From positions 565 to 10,284 of the forward strand of contig DCUS01000207.1 of assembly GCA_002327885.1 (NCBI GenBank): a DNA stretch of 9,720 nt. Direction: 5' to 3'. Of this stretch, positions 1 to 5,886 are shown piece after piece. How positions within the stretch are numbered: position 1 is the stretch's first letter; each line of letters begins with the position of its first letter. The notes under the pieces are model-generated. The model had not been told where the DNA came from. It made no database searches and saw only the letters and a program-made list of their open reading frames with translations. A program made the translations under genes and the position numbers. This DNA comes from Syntrophaceae bacterium UBA2208 (GTDB taxonomy: Bacteria > Desulfobacterota > BSN033 > UBA1163).

Positions 1-101
1 ACGTTGAAAGAGGTTGGGGGAAACGAAAAAATGGGGGGGAAACTTCGTGAGATAAAGAGAAGTTTATGAAAAGTTATAATTTATTGAAACTAATATAGAA
101 T

Positions 102-118
102 TTATAAAATTTTCTTAT
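102..118 (+). repeat. 17-base repeat, copy 1 (promoter of ParA operon)
   Basis: The sequence TTATAAAATTTTCTTAT ends on the first base of the -35 box of the operon promoter. An identical 17-base copy is at 3402-3418, inside the promoter of the radical SAM gene. Both copies are followed by ACATATTG (130-137 and 3424-3431). It may be a shared regulatory site. Confidence 0.55.
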
Positions 119-146
119 TGACACAATAAACATATTGTATTAATTT
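118..146 (+). promoter_or_regulatory. Sigma-70-type promoter of the RHH-ParA operon
   Basis: A perfect -35 box TTGACA (118-123) is followed after 17 bases by TAATTT (141-146) as the -10 box. Transcription would begin near 152, about 30 bases before the first start codon. The surrounding 60-165 stretch is very AT-rich. The spacer between the boxes contains an inverted repeat (entered separately), so the promoter is probably repressible. The next four genes have small or no gaps and no promoter of similar quality was seen inside the operon. Confidence 0.6.
123..138. promoter_or_regulatory. Operator-like inverted repeat in the promoter spacer
   Basis: The perfect inverted repeat ACAATA-aaca-TATTGT lies exactly between the -35 and -10 boxes, a position where a bound protein would block RNA polymerase. 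The first gene of the operon encodes a ribbon-helix-helix protein, a family whose members commonly repress their own promoters. Binding by that protein is an inference. Confidence 0.45.
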
Positions 147-180
147 GTAACATATTTTAAATTTGTCAGAGGGGTTTTTT

Positions 181-363
181 TTGACACAGAAAAAGATTGC
201 CCGGACGATTTACATTAAGGATGAACAGTTAGATGCTTTGAAGAGGTTATCTGAGAAGACCAAGGTCCCACAGTCTGTATATGTCAGGGAGGCCTTGGAT
301 ATGTTATTGGAAAAATATTCTGAACAGTTGAAATTTGAATTTAAAGAATATTTCAAAGGATAA
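181..363 (+). CDS. Ribbon-helix-helix DNA-binding protein
   Basis: A 60-residue protein with the ribbon-helix-helix (CopG/Arc-like) layout: a basic beta strand at about residues 6-12 (IARTIYI), helix A at 14-28, a turn with Val-Pro-Gln-Ser at 29-32, and helix B at 33-46 (VYVREALDMLLEKY). Such proteins form dimers that insert the paired strands into the major groove and usually regulate small operons. I chose the TTG at 181 because AGAGGGG (168-174) lies 6 bases upstream; an in-frame TTG at 163 would put that ribosome binding site inside the gene. The last 14 residues (FEFKEYF region) are a short aromatic and charged tail of unknown role. It is the first gene of the operon, 40 bases before the HEAT gene, and the inverted repeat in its promoter is a candidate operator. 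No toxin partner is adjacent, so a plain antitoxin role is less likely. Confidence 0.8.
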   Translation: MTQKKIARTIYIKDEQLDALKRLSEKTKVPQSVYVREALDMLLEKYSEQLKFEFKEYFKG

Positions 364-403
364 ACTCTTTTAAAACATCCCCGAGGTGGAGTGAGAAGGT
401 AAC

Positions 404-1159
404 GTGGCCGATCGTTTCCGATTAAATTATTTAAAATCAACAGGATTAAAAGGATCAGGCTTTGATGAATCTTTTTCATCCCGCTTTGGCGGAAAAACGG
501 CAAGCCCCACCCCTACTCCTCCAGAACACAATCTTCCAGAAACCTTTTCATCGGAAGCCATTCTAAGGCAAGCAAAAGCAGACCTGAAACATCCAGATCC
601 GAAGGTTAGAATTTTAGCGATAAGATATTATTCAGAAAAATCTTATCCGTCCATTCCTGTGGCTCTACTACAGGAAATTTTGTCCGATCGAGACCCAGAG
701 GTCAGAGTGGAGGCACTTCATTTCCTGATTAAATGTGGGAGCCCCCTGATCTCCCCTTTGTTTAAAAAACATCTTAGGGATAGCGACCCGAGGATCAGGA
801 TGGCCGCCCTCCGGGGCATGTTCCAATATCAGGAGAAAATGGATTTAAATATCCTCCTTCAATTCTTGAGCGATGAATCTGCCTGGGTGAGGCGAAAAGT
901 AGCCACCCTATTGGGTTGGACTCAAATAGAGGGCGCCTTGCCCATCCTGATGGAGTTGTCAAGGGATCAGGATGCAGTGGTGCGAAGGGCAGCGCTCTTT
1001 TCTCTGACCATTCTTTATCCTGACGAGAGTGAGAGCCGGTTGATGGAGGCGATGGCCGATTTAGATCCGGGTCTTCGAAAATGGGCGAAGATGACCCTGG
1101 AGAAGATAGCAACGAGACCGTTAAAAAAAAGAGGGGCATCCATTAGGAACCGAGTTTGA
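404..1159 (+). CDS. HEAT-repeat protein, putative ParA partner
   Basis: A 251-residue protein with no signal peptide or membrane segment. Residues 60-235 are helical repeats of the HEAT/PBS-lyase type: the [Asp/Ser]-[Pro/Ala]-x-[Val/Ile/Leu]-Arg signature recurs at 65, 97, 128, 159, 190 and 221, a period of 31 (once 32) residues. This forms a curved scaffold for protein binding, with no catalytic residues visible. Residues 1-31 are a basic, probably disordered segment starting MADRFRLNYL, similar to the starts of the two coiled-coil proteins downstream. Residues 32-45 are a Pro/Thr-rich linker. The GTG start at 404 follows GAGAAGG (393-399). The stop codon overlaps the likely TTG start of the ParA gene, which suggests translational coupling. 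HEAT repeats are also found in PomY of Myxococcus, a partner of a ParA-type ATPase. A similar role here is inference; sequence homology to PomY cannot be judged from this sequence. Confidence 0.85.
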   Translation: MADRFRLNYLKSTGLKGSGFDESFSSRFGGKTASPTPTPPEHNLPETFSSEAILRQAKADLKHPDPKVRILAIRYYSEKSYPSIPVALLQEILSDRDPEVRVEALHFLIKCGSPLISPLFKKHLRDSDPRIRMAALRGMFQYQEKMDLNILLQFLSDESAWVRRKVATLLGWTQIEGALPILMELSRDQDAVVRRAALFSLTILYPDESESRLMEAMADLDPGLRKWAKMTLEKIATRPLKKRGASIRNRV

Positions 1160-2187
1160 AGAAAGAAAAAGGATCCATGACGACTCAATCGTACCCCCTG
1201 ATTCAAAAGGCAAAAATTTTAGGAGAGATGGTTTATTCGCCAATGGCCTTTGCAAAGATGCTTGGGATTTCAAGATATGAACTCATCGAAAAGGAGGCGA
1301 AGGGGACCCTTCCACCAGCTAAAAGGGATTCTCATCATCAGCGCTATTATAAGCCAGGAGATATAGTCAAATATCGCAATTACCTGGGACTTCTTTCCCC
1401 CATCCCATCCATTCGAAAACAGCTTTTCCTCAACTTTAAAGGAGGGACGGGGAAAAGCACGGTCTCTGCCTCTTATGGTTTTCGTCTTGCCCAGATGGGA
1501 GTTCGGACACTTTTGATCGATTTGGATCCCCAAGGCCATCTGACCCAATGTCTGGGTCTCAACAATCAACAATTTACCAAAACCCTGTTCAATGCCCTGA
1601 TCGAGAAGGAAGAGATCGGAAAGGTCATCGTCAAAACGGATCTTCCCACACTGGATATCATTCCCTCTAACCTAAACCTCTCTCCGGTCGAGCTCTCACT
1701 TTTTTCGATGAATTCAAGAGAGTTCCGATTGAGGAGAGTTCTCAGTTCTGTAGAGAAAAACTATGAACTGATTGTGATGGATGCCTCCCCCAGCATCGGC
1801 CTCTTAAATCTCAATGCCATCCTCGCCTCCAACGATCTCATCATTCCTGTCTTGGCCGATTTCCTTTCCTACCATGGACTCAAGATTCTGTTCGAAACCC
1901 TCTCGACCATTGAAGAGGATTTCTCTTTTGTCTTTGAGAACATCTTTATCTTTTTGAACCGTTATAACGAATCCCATCGAATCTGTAAACGTTCGAAGAA
2001 GGCGCTGGAAACTCACTATGAAAAATACCTCCTCAACACAGTGATCCGCCAGGACACAAAGATTGCGGAGGCAACGAGCCAAGGCACTCCCATTTTTTTA
2101 TTCGCCCAATCGTCAAAGGGCGCCGTGGATATCCAGAGCCTCATCGATGAAATACTTGGACTGAAAGGAGTTAACCATGTCGGATGA
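1156..2187 (+). CDS. ParA-family ATPase with N-terminal MerR-like HTH
   Basis: A 343-residue fusion. Residues 25-77 read as a MerR-type winged helix (MAFAKMLGIS, then RYYKPGDIVKY). Residues 86-335 are a ParA/Soj P-loop ATPase: deviant Walker A KGGTGKST at 95-102 with signature Lys95 and catalytic-loop Lys100, the switch I-like LIDLDPQG at 120-127, and Walker B LIVMDASPSIG at 205-215. ParA proteins dimerise with ATP, bind nucleoid DNA and position DNA or protein cargo. The start is either TTG 1156 (AGGA 7 bases upstream, overlapping the HEAT stop) or ATG 1177 (AAGGA only 3 bases upstream); I prefer 1156. The 3' end overlaps the next gene by 11 bases. No parB gene or obvious parS cluster is nearby. 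Together with HEAT and coiled-coil neighbours this favours cargo positioning over plasmid or chromosome partition, although a plasmid-derived partition locus remains possible. Confidence 0.88.
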   Translation: MKKEKGSMTTQSYPLIQKAKILGEMVYSPMAFAKMLGISRYELIEKEAKGTLPPAKRDSHHQRYYKPGDIVKYRNYLGLLSPIPSIRKQLFLNFKGGTGKSTVSASYGFRLAQMGVRTLLIDLDPQGHLTQCLGLNNQQFTKTLFNALIEKEEIGKVIVKTDLPTLDIIPSNLNLSPVELSLFSMNSREFRLRRVLSSVEKNYELIVMDASPSIGLLNLNAILASNDLIIPVLADFLSYHGLKILFETLSTIEEDFSFVFENIFIFLNRYNESHRICKRSKKALETHYEKYLLNTVIRQDTKIAEATSQGTPIFLFAQSSKGAVDIQSLIDEILGLKGVNHVG

Positions 2188-2509
2188 ATTCGCCAACAAC
2201 GTTGCACAAAAATTTCCAAATACGCTGAATAAAGAGCCGATTGAAAGGCCTTGGGATGTTGCAGAACCCAGAACGATCTCCCCGTTGAAGAGACCTGCAG
2301 AAGAGTCAAAAAAGGATGATTTGACGGAGCGAATTGATACGCTCTATTCCGAGCTTCGTTCTTCTTTAACCGTGAGATCCGCTCTGGAGTTTGATTTGAA
2401 AAAGGCCAATCGAATTCTTGAAGAGGTGAACCGGGTCAAAGGAGAAGTGGAAAAGATTGTTGAAATGTTAAGAGTCATGGACGAATATATGAAAGAACGG
2501 ATTAAATAG
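2177..2509 (+). CDS. Short coiled-coil protein, putative ParA partner
   Basis: A 110-residue protein of no family I recognise. It starts MSDEFANNVAQKFP (1-14), a motif shared with the next protein and loosely with the HEAT protein. Residues 15-45 are Pro- and charge-rich and probably disordered. Residues 48-108 are a predicted coiled coil with regular Leu/Ile/Val spacing. Residues 53-74 (IDTLYSELRSS through ALEFDL) align with residues 85-106 of the downstream protein. The ATG at 2177 has AAAGGAG (2164-2170) 6 bases upstream and lies within the end of the ParA gene, so the two are translated from one message. A short basic N-terminal peptide ahead of a coiled coil is the usual build of proteins that stimulate ParA/MinD ATPases (ParB, PomX, MinE types). 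That role is inference. Confidence 0.8.
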   Translation: MSDEFANNVAQKFPNTLNKEPIERPWDVAEPRTISPLKRPAEESKKDDLTERIDTLYSELRSSLTVRSALEFDLKKANRILEEVNRVKGEVEKIVEMLRVMDEYMKERIK

Positions 2510-2533
2510 GTTGAAGGGTTGAGGAGGGACAGG

Positions 2534-3349
2534 ATGAAGCCAAGAAGTCAAACAATGATGGCCGATGGATTCGATACGAATGTGGCAGAAAAGATGCCAA
2601 AGATCCGAAAGCTGGAGGAGCCCCTTCCTTCACATTTGGAAGAAGAATCCCTGTCGCCGAGAGAAGAGCGCCACAAACCCATACCGGAAATTAGACCTCT
2701 CGAGAGGGAAGTCGAAAGGAAAGAGACCATCGAGTTTCCTGAGAAAGGAGTGGAGACAGAACAGAGCTCGGATGTCCTGAACTTGATCGAAGACCTTCAT
2801 GCTCAGCTTCTCGCTTCGGCTCAGACCAAGAGGGCCCTGGAAAAGGATTTGGCCTCCTACCGGAGGACCATCCATCAATTGTCCCAAGACAATCAAGAAT
2901 TACATCGCCAAGTGGAGGTTCTGCAAAAAGAACATCAGGGGCTCAAGGAGTTTCAATCTGAATCTTACTACCTCCAGGAAGAGAATGCGGATGCCCTGGA
3001 GAAAATCAAGGAATTTCAAAAGGAATTAAGAAACATGAGGGAATCCTTGAACAAAGCCATCCAGGAAAAAGAGGACGCTTTAAACCAAATGCGGGAACTG
3101 GAATTCCAGATGGAGCAGAACGAGGTGGTTAAAATCAAGGGAAAGTTGAAGGAAAGGGAGGCCTCCCTTTTCTCAGAGGAGAACCGGGAGCTTCAATCCA
3201 GACTGGATGAGGCCCTGGCTTTGAATTTGGACCTTGAGAAAAAATACGAAACTCTCAAGAAATCTTTTCATGAAGTCAGGGAATCCCTTACCTTCTTGAG
3301 GGATTCCTGTAAAACGAATTACTATAATCTTTCGGAAAACCCTGAATAA
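2534..3349 (+). CDS. Long coiled-coil protein, putative ParA partner
   Basis: A 271-residue protein of no family I recognise. Residues 10-22 (ADGFDTNVAEKMP) match the start of the preceding protein and are followed by a basic patch KIRK (23-26). Residues 27-78 are an acidic, Pro-containing linker. Residues 80-258 are almost unbroken coiled coil rich in Glu, Lys, Gln and Leu. Residues 85-106 repeat the ID-L-S-ALE-DL block of the upstream protein, so the two are probably diverged paralogues. I chose ATG 2534 because GGAGG (2523-2527) is 6 bases upstream. ATG 2558 would start the protein directly at MADGF, as in the neighbours, but has no good ribosome binding site. The protein is probably a filament or scaffold component, analogous in build to PomX. 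Only the coiled coil is certain. It is the last gene of the operon; no intrinsic terminator follows. Confidence 0.8.
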   Translation: MKPRSQTMMADGFDTNVAEKMPKIRKLEEPLPSHLEEESLSPREERHKPIPEIRPLEREVERKETIEFPEKGVETEQSSDVLNLIEDLHAQLLASAQTKRALEKDLASYRRTIHQLSQDNQELHRQVEVLQKEHQGLKEFQSESYYLQEENADALEKIKEFQKELRNMRESLNKAIQEKEDALNQMRELEFQMEQNEVVKIKGKLKEREASLFSEENRELQSRLDEALALNLDLEKKYETLKKSFHEVRESLTFLRDSCKTNYYNLSENPE

Positions 3350-3376
3350 AATCACATGAATAAAACATGAATAAAA
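3343..3376 (+). repeat. Three TGAATAAAA repeats at the operon end
   Basis: TGAATAAAA occurs at 3343-3351, 3357-3365 and 3368-3376. The last two are part of a tandem 11-base repeat ACATGAATAAA (3354-3364, 3365-3375), which is one helical turn. The first copy contains the stop codon of the long coiled-coil gene and the last ends 4 bases before the -35 box of the radical SAM promoter. It could be an upstream promoter element or an activator site. Confidence 0.5.
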
Positions 3377-3379
3377 TGA

Positions 3380-3408
3380 TTGACATCCTCCGGCAATTAA
3401 GTTATAAA
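3380..3408 (+). promoter_or_regulatory. Near-consensus sigma-70 promoter of the radical SAM gene
   Basis: The -35 box TTGACA (3380-3385) and the -10 box TATAAA (3403-3408) are separated by 17 bases, the optimal spacing. Transcription would begin near 3415, leaving a leader of about 87 bases before the TTG start. The leader is bracketed by TGATCC (3430-3435) and GGATCA (3478-3483), a 6-bp inverted repeat. The -10 box lies inside the second copy of the 17-base repeat. Confidence 0.7.
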
Positions 3409-3418
3409 ATTTTCTTAT
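3402..3418 (+). repeat. 17-base repeat, copy 2 (radical SAM promoter)
   Basis: Identical to 102-118. Here it covers the -10 box and reaches past the expected transcription start, and ACATATTG follows 5 bases later (11 bases later at copy 1). A protein bound here would overlap the promoter. Confidence 0.55.
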
Positions 3419-3501
3419 AAACTACATATTGATCCGCCATTTTAAATCCCCTCTCGTCGCCTGTTCTACTAAAGAAGGGATCATTTCAAAGGAGAAACTT
3501 T

Positions 3502-5190
3502 TTGAAAATTCGATTAATCGATCCGGTTTATGAGCACCCGTATATCAGCCACTCACAAAAAGTGATCAAGAACATCTGGTTCGCCCACCTTACGCTGACC
3601 ACCCTGGCCGCACTCACCCCACCGGATATTGACGTGAAGATCACAGATGAGAATGTGGAGCCCATCGATTTTGAAGAGGAGGTGGATCTGGTGGGCGTGA
3701 CGGGAATGATGATGCATGCCCCCAGGGCATATCAGATTGCAGAGGAGTTTCGTCAGAGGGGGATCCCGGTCGTTATGGGCGGGCCTCACGCCTCAAGCCT
3801 TCCTCTTGAAGCCAAGGAGCATGTGGATTCTGTGGTGATCGGTGAAGCGGAGAATCTCTGGGGAGGATTGATCGAAGATTTTAAGAATGGGCGCCTGAAA
3901 CCTTACTACAAGGCGGAGGGTTTCTGCTCGATGGAAAAGCTCCCCTTTCCGAGGCTCGATCTTCTTCGCAAAGACGAATATATGACAGTCAACTGCGTCC
4001 AAACGACCCGGGGCTGTCCTCACCAGTGTGATTTTTGTCATGTCACCCATTTTTTTGGGAAGACCTATCGGTGTCGGCCGGTGGATGAAGTGATTGAAGA
4101 GGTGAAGCGGTTAAAAGGCGATTTTCTTGTCTTCATCGACGACAATATTGCTGGAAACCGCCGTTATGCCAAAGAGCTTTTCACCCGACTGAAGCCACTT
4201 AAGAAGAAATGGGCCAGTCAGGCCAGTATGACCCTGACCCGGGATCCCGAACTTCTGAAACTCGCTGCTGAGAGCGGATGTGTCTCTTTGTTCATTGGAG
4301 TCGAATCGCTCTCTGCAGAAAACCTGAAGGATGTCAATAAAGCCTTTAATCAAGTCAACCAGATTGAAGAGGCCATGAAGGCCGTTCACGACCACGACAT
4401 CATGATCGTGGCAGGTCTAATTTTTGGATTGGACCATGATGATGAAGGGGTATTCGAAAGGACGCTTCATTTCTGTGAAAAGAATCGAATTGAACTCCCC
4501 AGTTTTTTCCTTCTCACCCCCCTGCCCGGGACACCGTTATTCGAGCGGATGGAGTCAGAAGGCAGGCTGCTGCATAAGGATTGGGCTCAATATAATGGAG
4601 CGACCGTCGTTTTCAAGCCAAGGTTGATGACCGAAGAGACGCTTCAGCGTGGATTTAATTGGGCATGCAAAGAGGCCTATTCCTGGGGTTCCATCTTTAA
4701 GAGGGTTTTCCATCCGCAACAGCGCTTCTTCACTCGGACCCTTTCGAATATTGCCTATCGCAGGATTGCCCAGCGGACACCCGAAGGGTATCTCCCCAGC
4801 CTTTCGCGAATTTTGCAGAAGATGAATGACACCATCCCTCTCCAGAATACTCGGGACTTGATTCAGCGGGTGGGAGAGAAAATTGCCGAGGGGAAACTTC
4901 TGATTGGTCAAAAAGCAACGGATACGCTTGATCTCTATTCTATTTATAATGAACGGCTTAAAACCCTTTTTGTCAGACTGGAAGGATCCATCGATCAGAG
5001 GGGAGCAAAGGAATTGATCAAGAGGCTCAAAGGGGTGTTAAATGTTGAAATCCAAAAAGTCATCCTTGACTTTAAGGATGTTAGAGCATTTTCCTCAGAG
5101 GCGATCGCCCTGCTCTCCAGAAAAGGCCTTCTCCAGACAGAAGAAGGAAAACTCTGGATCGCTGTAAACCCACCGGGTATCCATGGTTAG
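3502..5190 (+). CDS. B12-binding radical SAM protein with C-terminal STAS-like domain
   Basis: A 562-residue protein. Residues 1-140 form a Rossmann-like B12-binding domain (VDLVGVTGMMMHAP near 61-74, VVMGGPHASSLP at 90-101, VVIGEAE at 111-117). The cobalamin-ligating DxHxxG motif is not visible, as in many family members. Residues 163-345 are the radical SAM core, with iron-sulfur ligands Cys172, Cys176 and Cys179 (CPHQCDFC), FIDDNI at 211-216 and LLTPLPGTPLF at 337-347. Residues 365-440 resemble the helical extension of YgiQ/DUF4070-type proteins. Residues 485-558 look like a STAS fold (LFVRLEGSID, then VILDFKDVRAFSSEA); Ser532 aligns with the phosphorylated Ser of SpoIIAA, while the preceding Asp is replaced by Ser. 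The substrate is unknown; the family includes methyltransferases and cyclases. The TTG start at 3502 has AAAGGAG (3488-3494) 7 bases upstream. It is transcribed alone. Confidence 0.85.
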   Translation: MKIRLIDPVYEHPYISHSQKVIKNIWFAHLTLTTLAALTPPDIDVKITDENVEPIDFEEEVDLVGVTGMMMHAPRAYQIAEEFRQRGIPVVMGGPHASSLPLEAKEHVDSVVIGEAENLWGGLIEDFKNGRLKPYYKAEGFCSMEKLPFPRLDLLRKDEYMTVNCVQTTRGCPHQCDFCHVTHFFGKTYRCRPVDEVIEEVKRLKGDFLVFIDDNIAGNRRYAKELFTRLKPLKKKWASQASMTLTRDPELLKLAAESGCVSLFIGVESLSAENLKDVNKAFNQVNQIEEAMKAVHDHDIMIVAGLIFGLDHDDEGVFERTLHFCEKNRIELPSFFLLTPLPGTPLFERMESEGRLLHKDWAQYNGATVVFKPRLMTEETLQRGFNWACKEAYSWGSIFKRVFHPQQRFFTRTLSNIAYRRIAQRTPEGYLPSLSRILQKMNDTIPLQNTRDLIQRVGEKIAEGKLLIGQKATDTLDLYSIYNERLKTLFVRLEGSIDQRGAKELIKRLKGVLNVEIQKVILDFKDVRAFSSEAIALLSRKGLLQTEEGKLWIAVNPPGIHG

Positions 5191-5230
5191 TTTCTGATCC
5201 GCCCCGATAGAGAAAAAAGAGAAGAATTCC

Positions 5231-5422
5231 TTATCTTGAAAATCTACGAGCGGCTCTCTGTCTTCTCCTTCTCGCTTCCTGCTGTTTACGTTTCTTTTTG
5301 ACGGAAGGTTTCTCGTAGGATCTTCTTTTTTTCAATTCCTTCAAGATCCCATCCCTGGCGAGTTGGCGCTTCAAGGATTTGATCGCATTCTCAATTTGAT
5401 TGTTTTGAACTTTAATCTCCAA
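5231..5422 (-). CDS. rpsU: Ribosomal protein S21
   Basis: A 63-residue, very basic protein with the typical S21 layout: an N-terminal strand (MEIKVQNNQIENAIKSLKRQ), a central RDGILKELKKRR helix, the conserved YEKPS motif near residues 36-40, and an Arg/Lys-rich helical tail. S21 is a late-assembling small-subunit protein near the mRNA exit side of the 30S subunit, involved in initiation. The start is TTG (5420-5422), preceded on the - strand by AGGAG six bases upstream. It lies 49 bases downstream of the RRM gene on the same strand with no terminator between them, so the two are probably co-transcribed. It converges with the radical SAM gene; the 40-base gap (5191-5230) shows no clear terminator. 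Confidence 0.93.
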   Translation of the reverse strand: MEIKVQNNQIENAIKSLKRQLARDGILKELKKRRSYEKPSVKKKRKQQEARRRRQRAARRFSR

Positions 5423-5471
5423 AGACCTCTCCTGACCCTGCGGTAGATAAATTTACCTTTGGGACATCGGA

Positions 5472-5765
5472 TTACCTGCTCCGATTTCTTCTGCCCTTAA
5501 ACTCCCCCCCCTTTTTTTTCTGGGGTCTGGCCTCACTCACAATCAATGTCCGTTCCATAAAGGTTTTACCATTGATGAGGGAAATGGCCTTTTCCGCATC
5601 TGAATCTGAGGCCATCTCCACAAAAGCAAATCCTCTTGACCTTCCCGAATAAGGATCGGTAACAATTTTAACGGACTGAACGGTTCCTGCTTCAGAGAAC
5701 AGCTTATTCAAATCATCTTCTGAAGCTCCAAAGGAGAGATTCCCCACATAAATTTTTAAATTCAT
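5472..5765 (-). CDS. RRM-type RNA-binding protein
   Basis: A 97-residue single-RRM protein. RNP2 is IYVGNL at residues 5-10 and RNP1 is RGFAFVEM at 44-51, with the aromatic RNA-stacking residues in place. Residues 81-97 are a Lys/Arg/Gly-rich tail, as in bacterial and cyanobacterial Rbp proteins, which bind single-stranded RNA and often accumulate in the cold. The start is ATG at 5763-5765 because GGAGGAG (5773-5779 on the - strand) lies 7 bases upstream; the frame is open further upstream but that part is leader. It is the first gene of an operon with rpsU and has a long leader with a hairpin (5791-5821). RNA target unknown. Confidence 0.92.
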   Translation of the reverse strand: MNLKIYVGNLSFGASEDDLNKLFSEAGTVQSVKIVTDPYSGRSRGFAFVEMASDSDAEKAISLINGKTFMERTLIVSEARPQKKKGGEFKGRRNRSR

Positions 5766-5790
5766 TTTTTTTCTCCTCCGTAAATTAAAA

Positions 5791-5821
5791 CCCCCAAGAC
5801 TTTCTAAAGAGTCTCTGGAGG
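5791..5821 (-). promoter_or_regulatory. Leader hairpin of the RRM-rpsU operon
   Basis: On the - strand CCUCC (5821-5817) can pair with GGGGG (5795-5791, one U-G pair), and AGACU (5814-5810) with AGUCU (5801-5797). The stem is followed by UUUUAAUUU, so it resembles a weak terminator or attenuator. The same CCUCC is also fully complementary to the GGAGG ribosome binding site at 5779-5775, so two exclusive structures are possible. Regulation by this switch is inference. Confidence 0.4.
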
Positions 5822-5857
5822 CTTCCAAAAACTTTTTACAAAGTTTAGTTAACTGTA

Positions 5858-5886
5858 TTTATGAACTAAATTTCAGCATCTGTCAA
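5858..5886 (-). promoter_or_regulatory. Promoter of the RRM-rpsU operon
   Basis: On the - strand TTGACA (5886-5881) is followed after 17 bases by CATAAA (5863-5858), giving a start near 5851 and a leader of about 85 bases. Just upstream (5888-5908) the + strand has TTAAATTC twice in tandem plus TTAAA, an AT-rich element of the kind that can act as an UP element. Confidence 0.5.

Noticed and set aside
1..69. Open frame ending in TGA at 67-69, possibly the tail of an upstream gene
   Set aside because: Only 22 codons are visible (end LREIKRSL), with no recognisable motif; a second frame is also open to 50.
60..165. AT-rich stretch as a parS centromere or replication origin for the ParA
   Set aside because: There are no repeated parS-like palindromes or iterons; the sequence is explained by a promoter with one operator.
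181..363. RHH gene as the antitoxin of a toxin-antitoxin pair
   Set aside because: The next gene is a 251-residue HEAT-repeat protein, not a small toxin such as RelE, PIN or MazF.
5191..5230. Bidirectional terminator between the convergent radical SAM and rpsU genes
   Set aside because: Only short T- or A-rich runs are present without a convincing stem.
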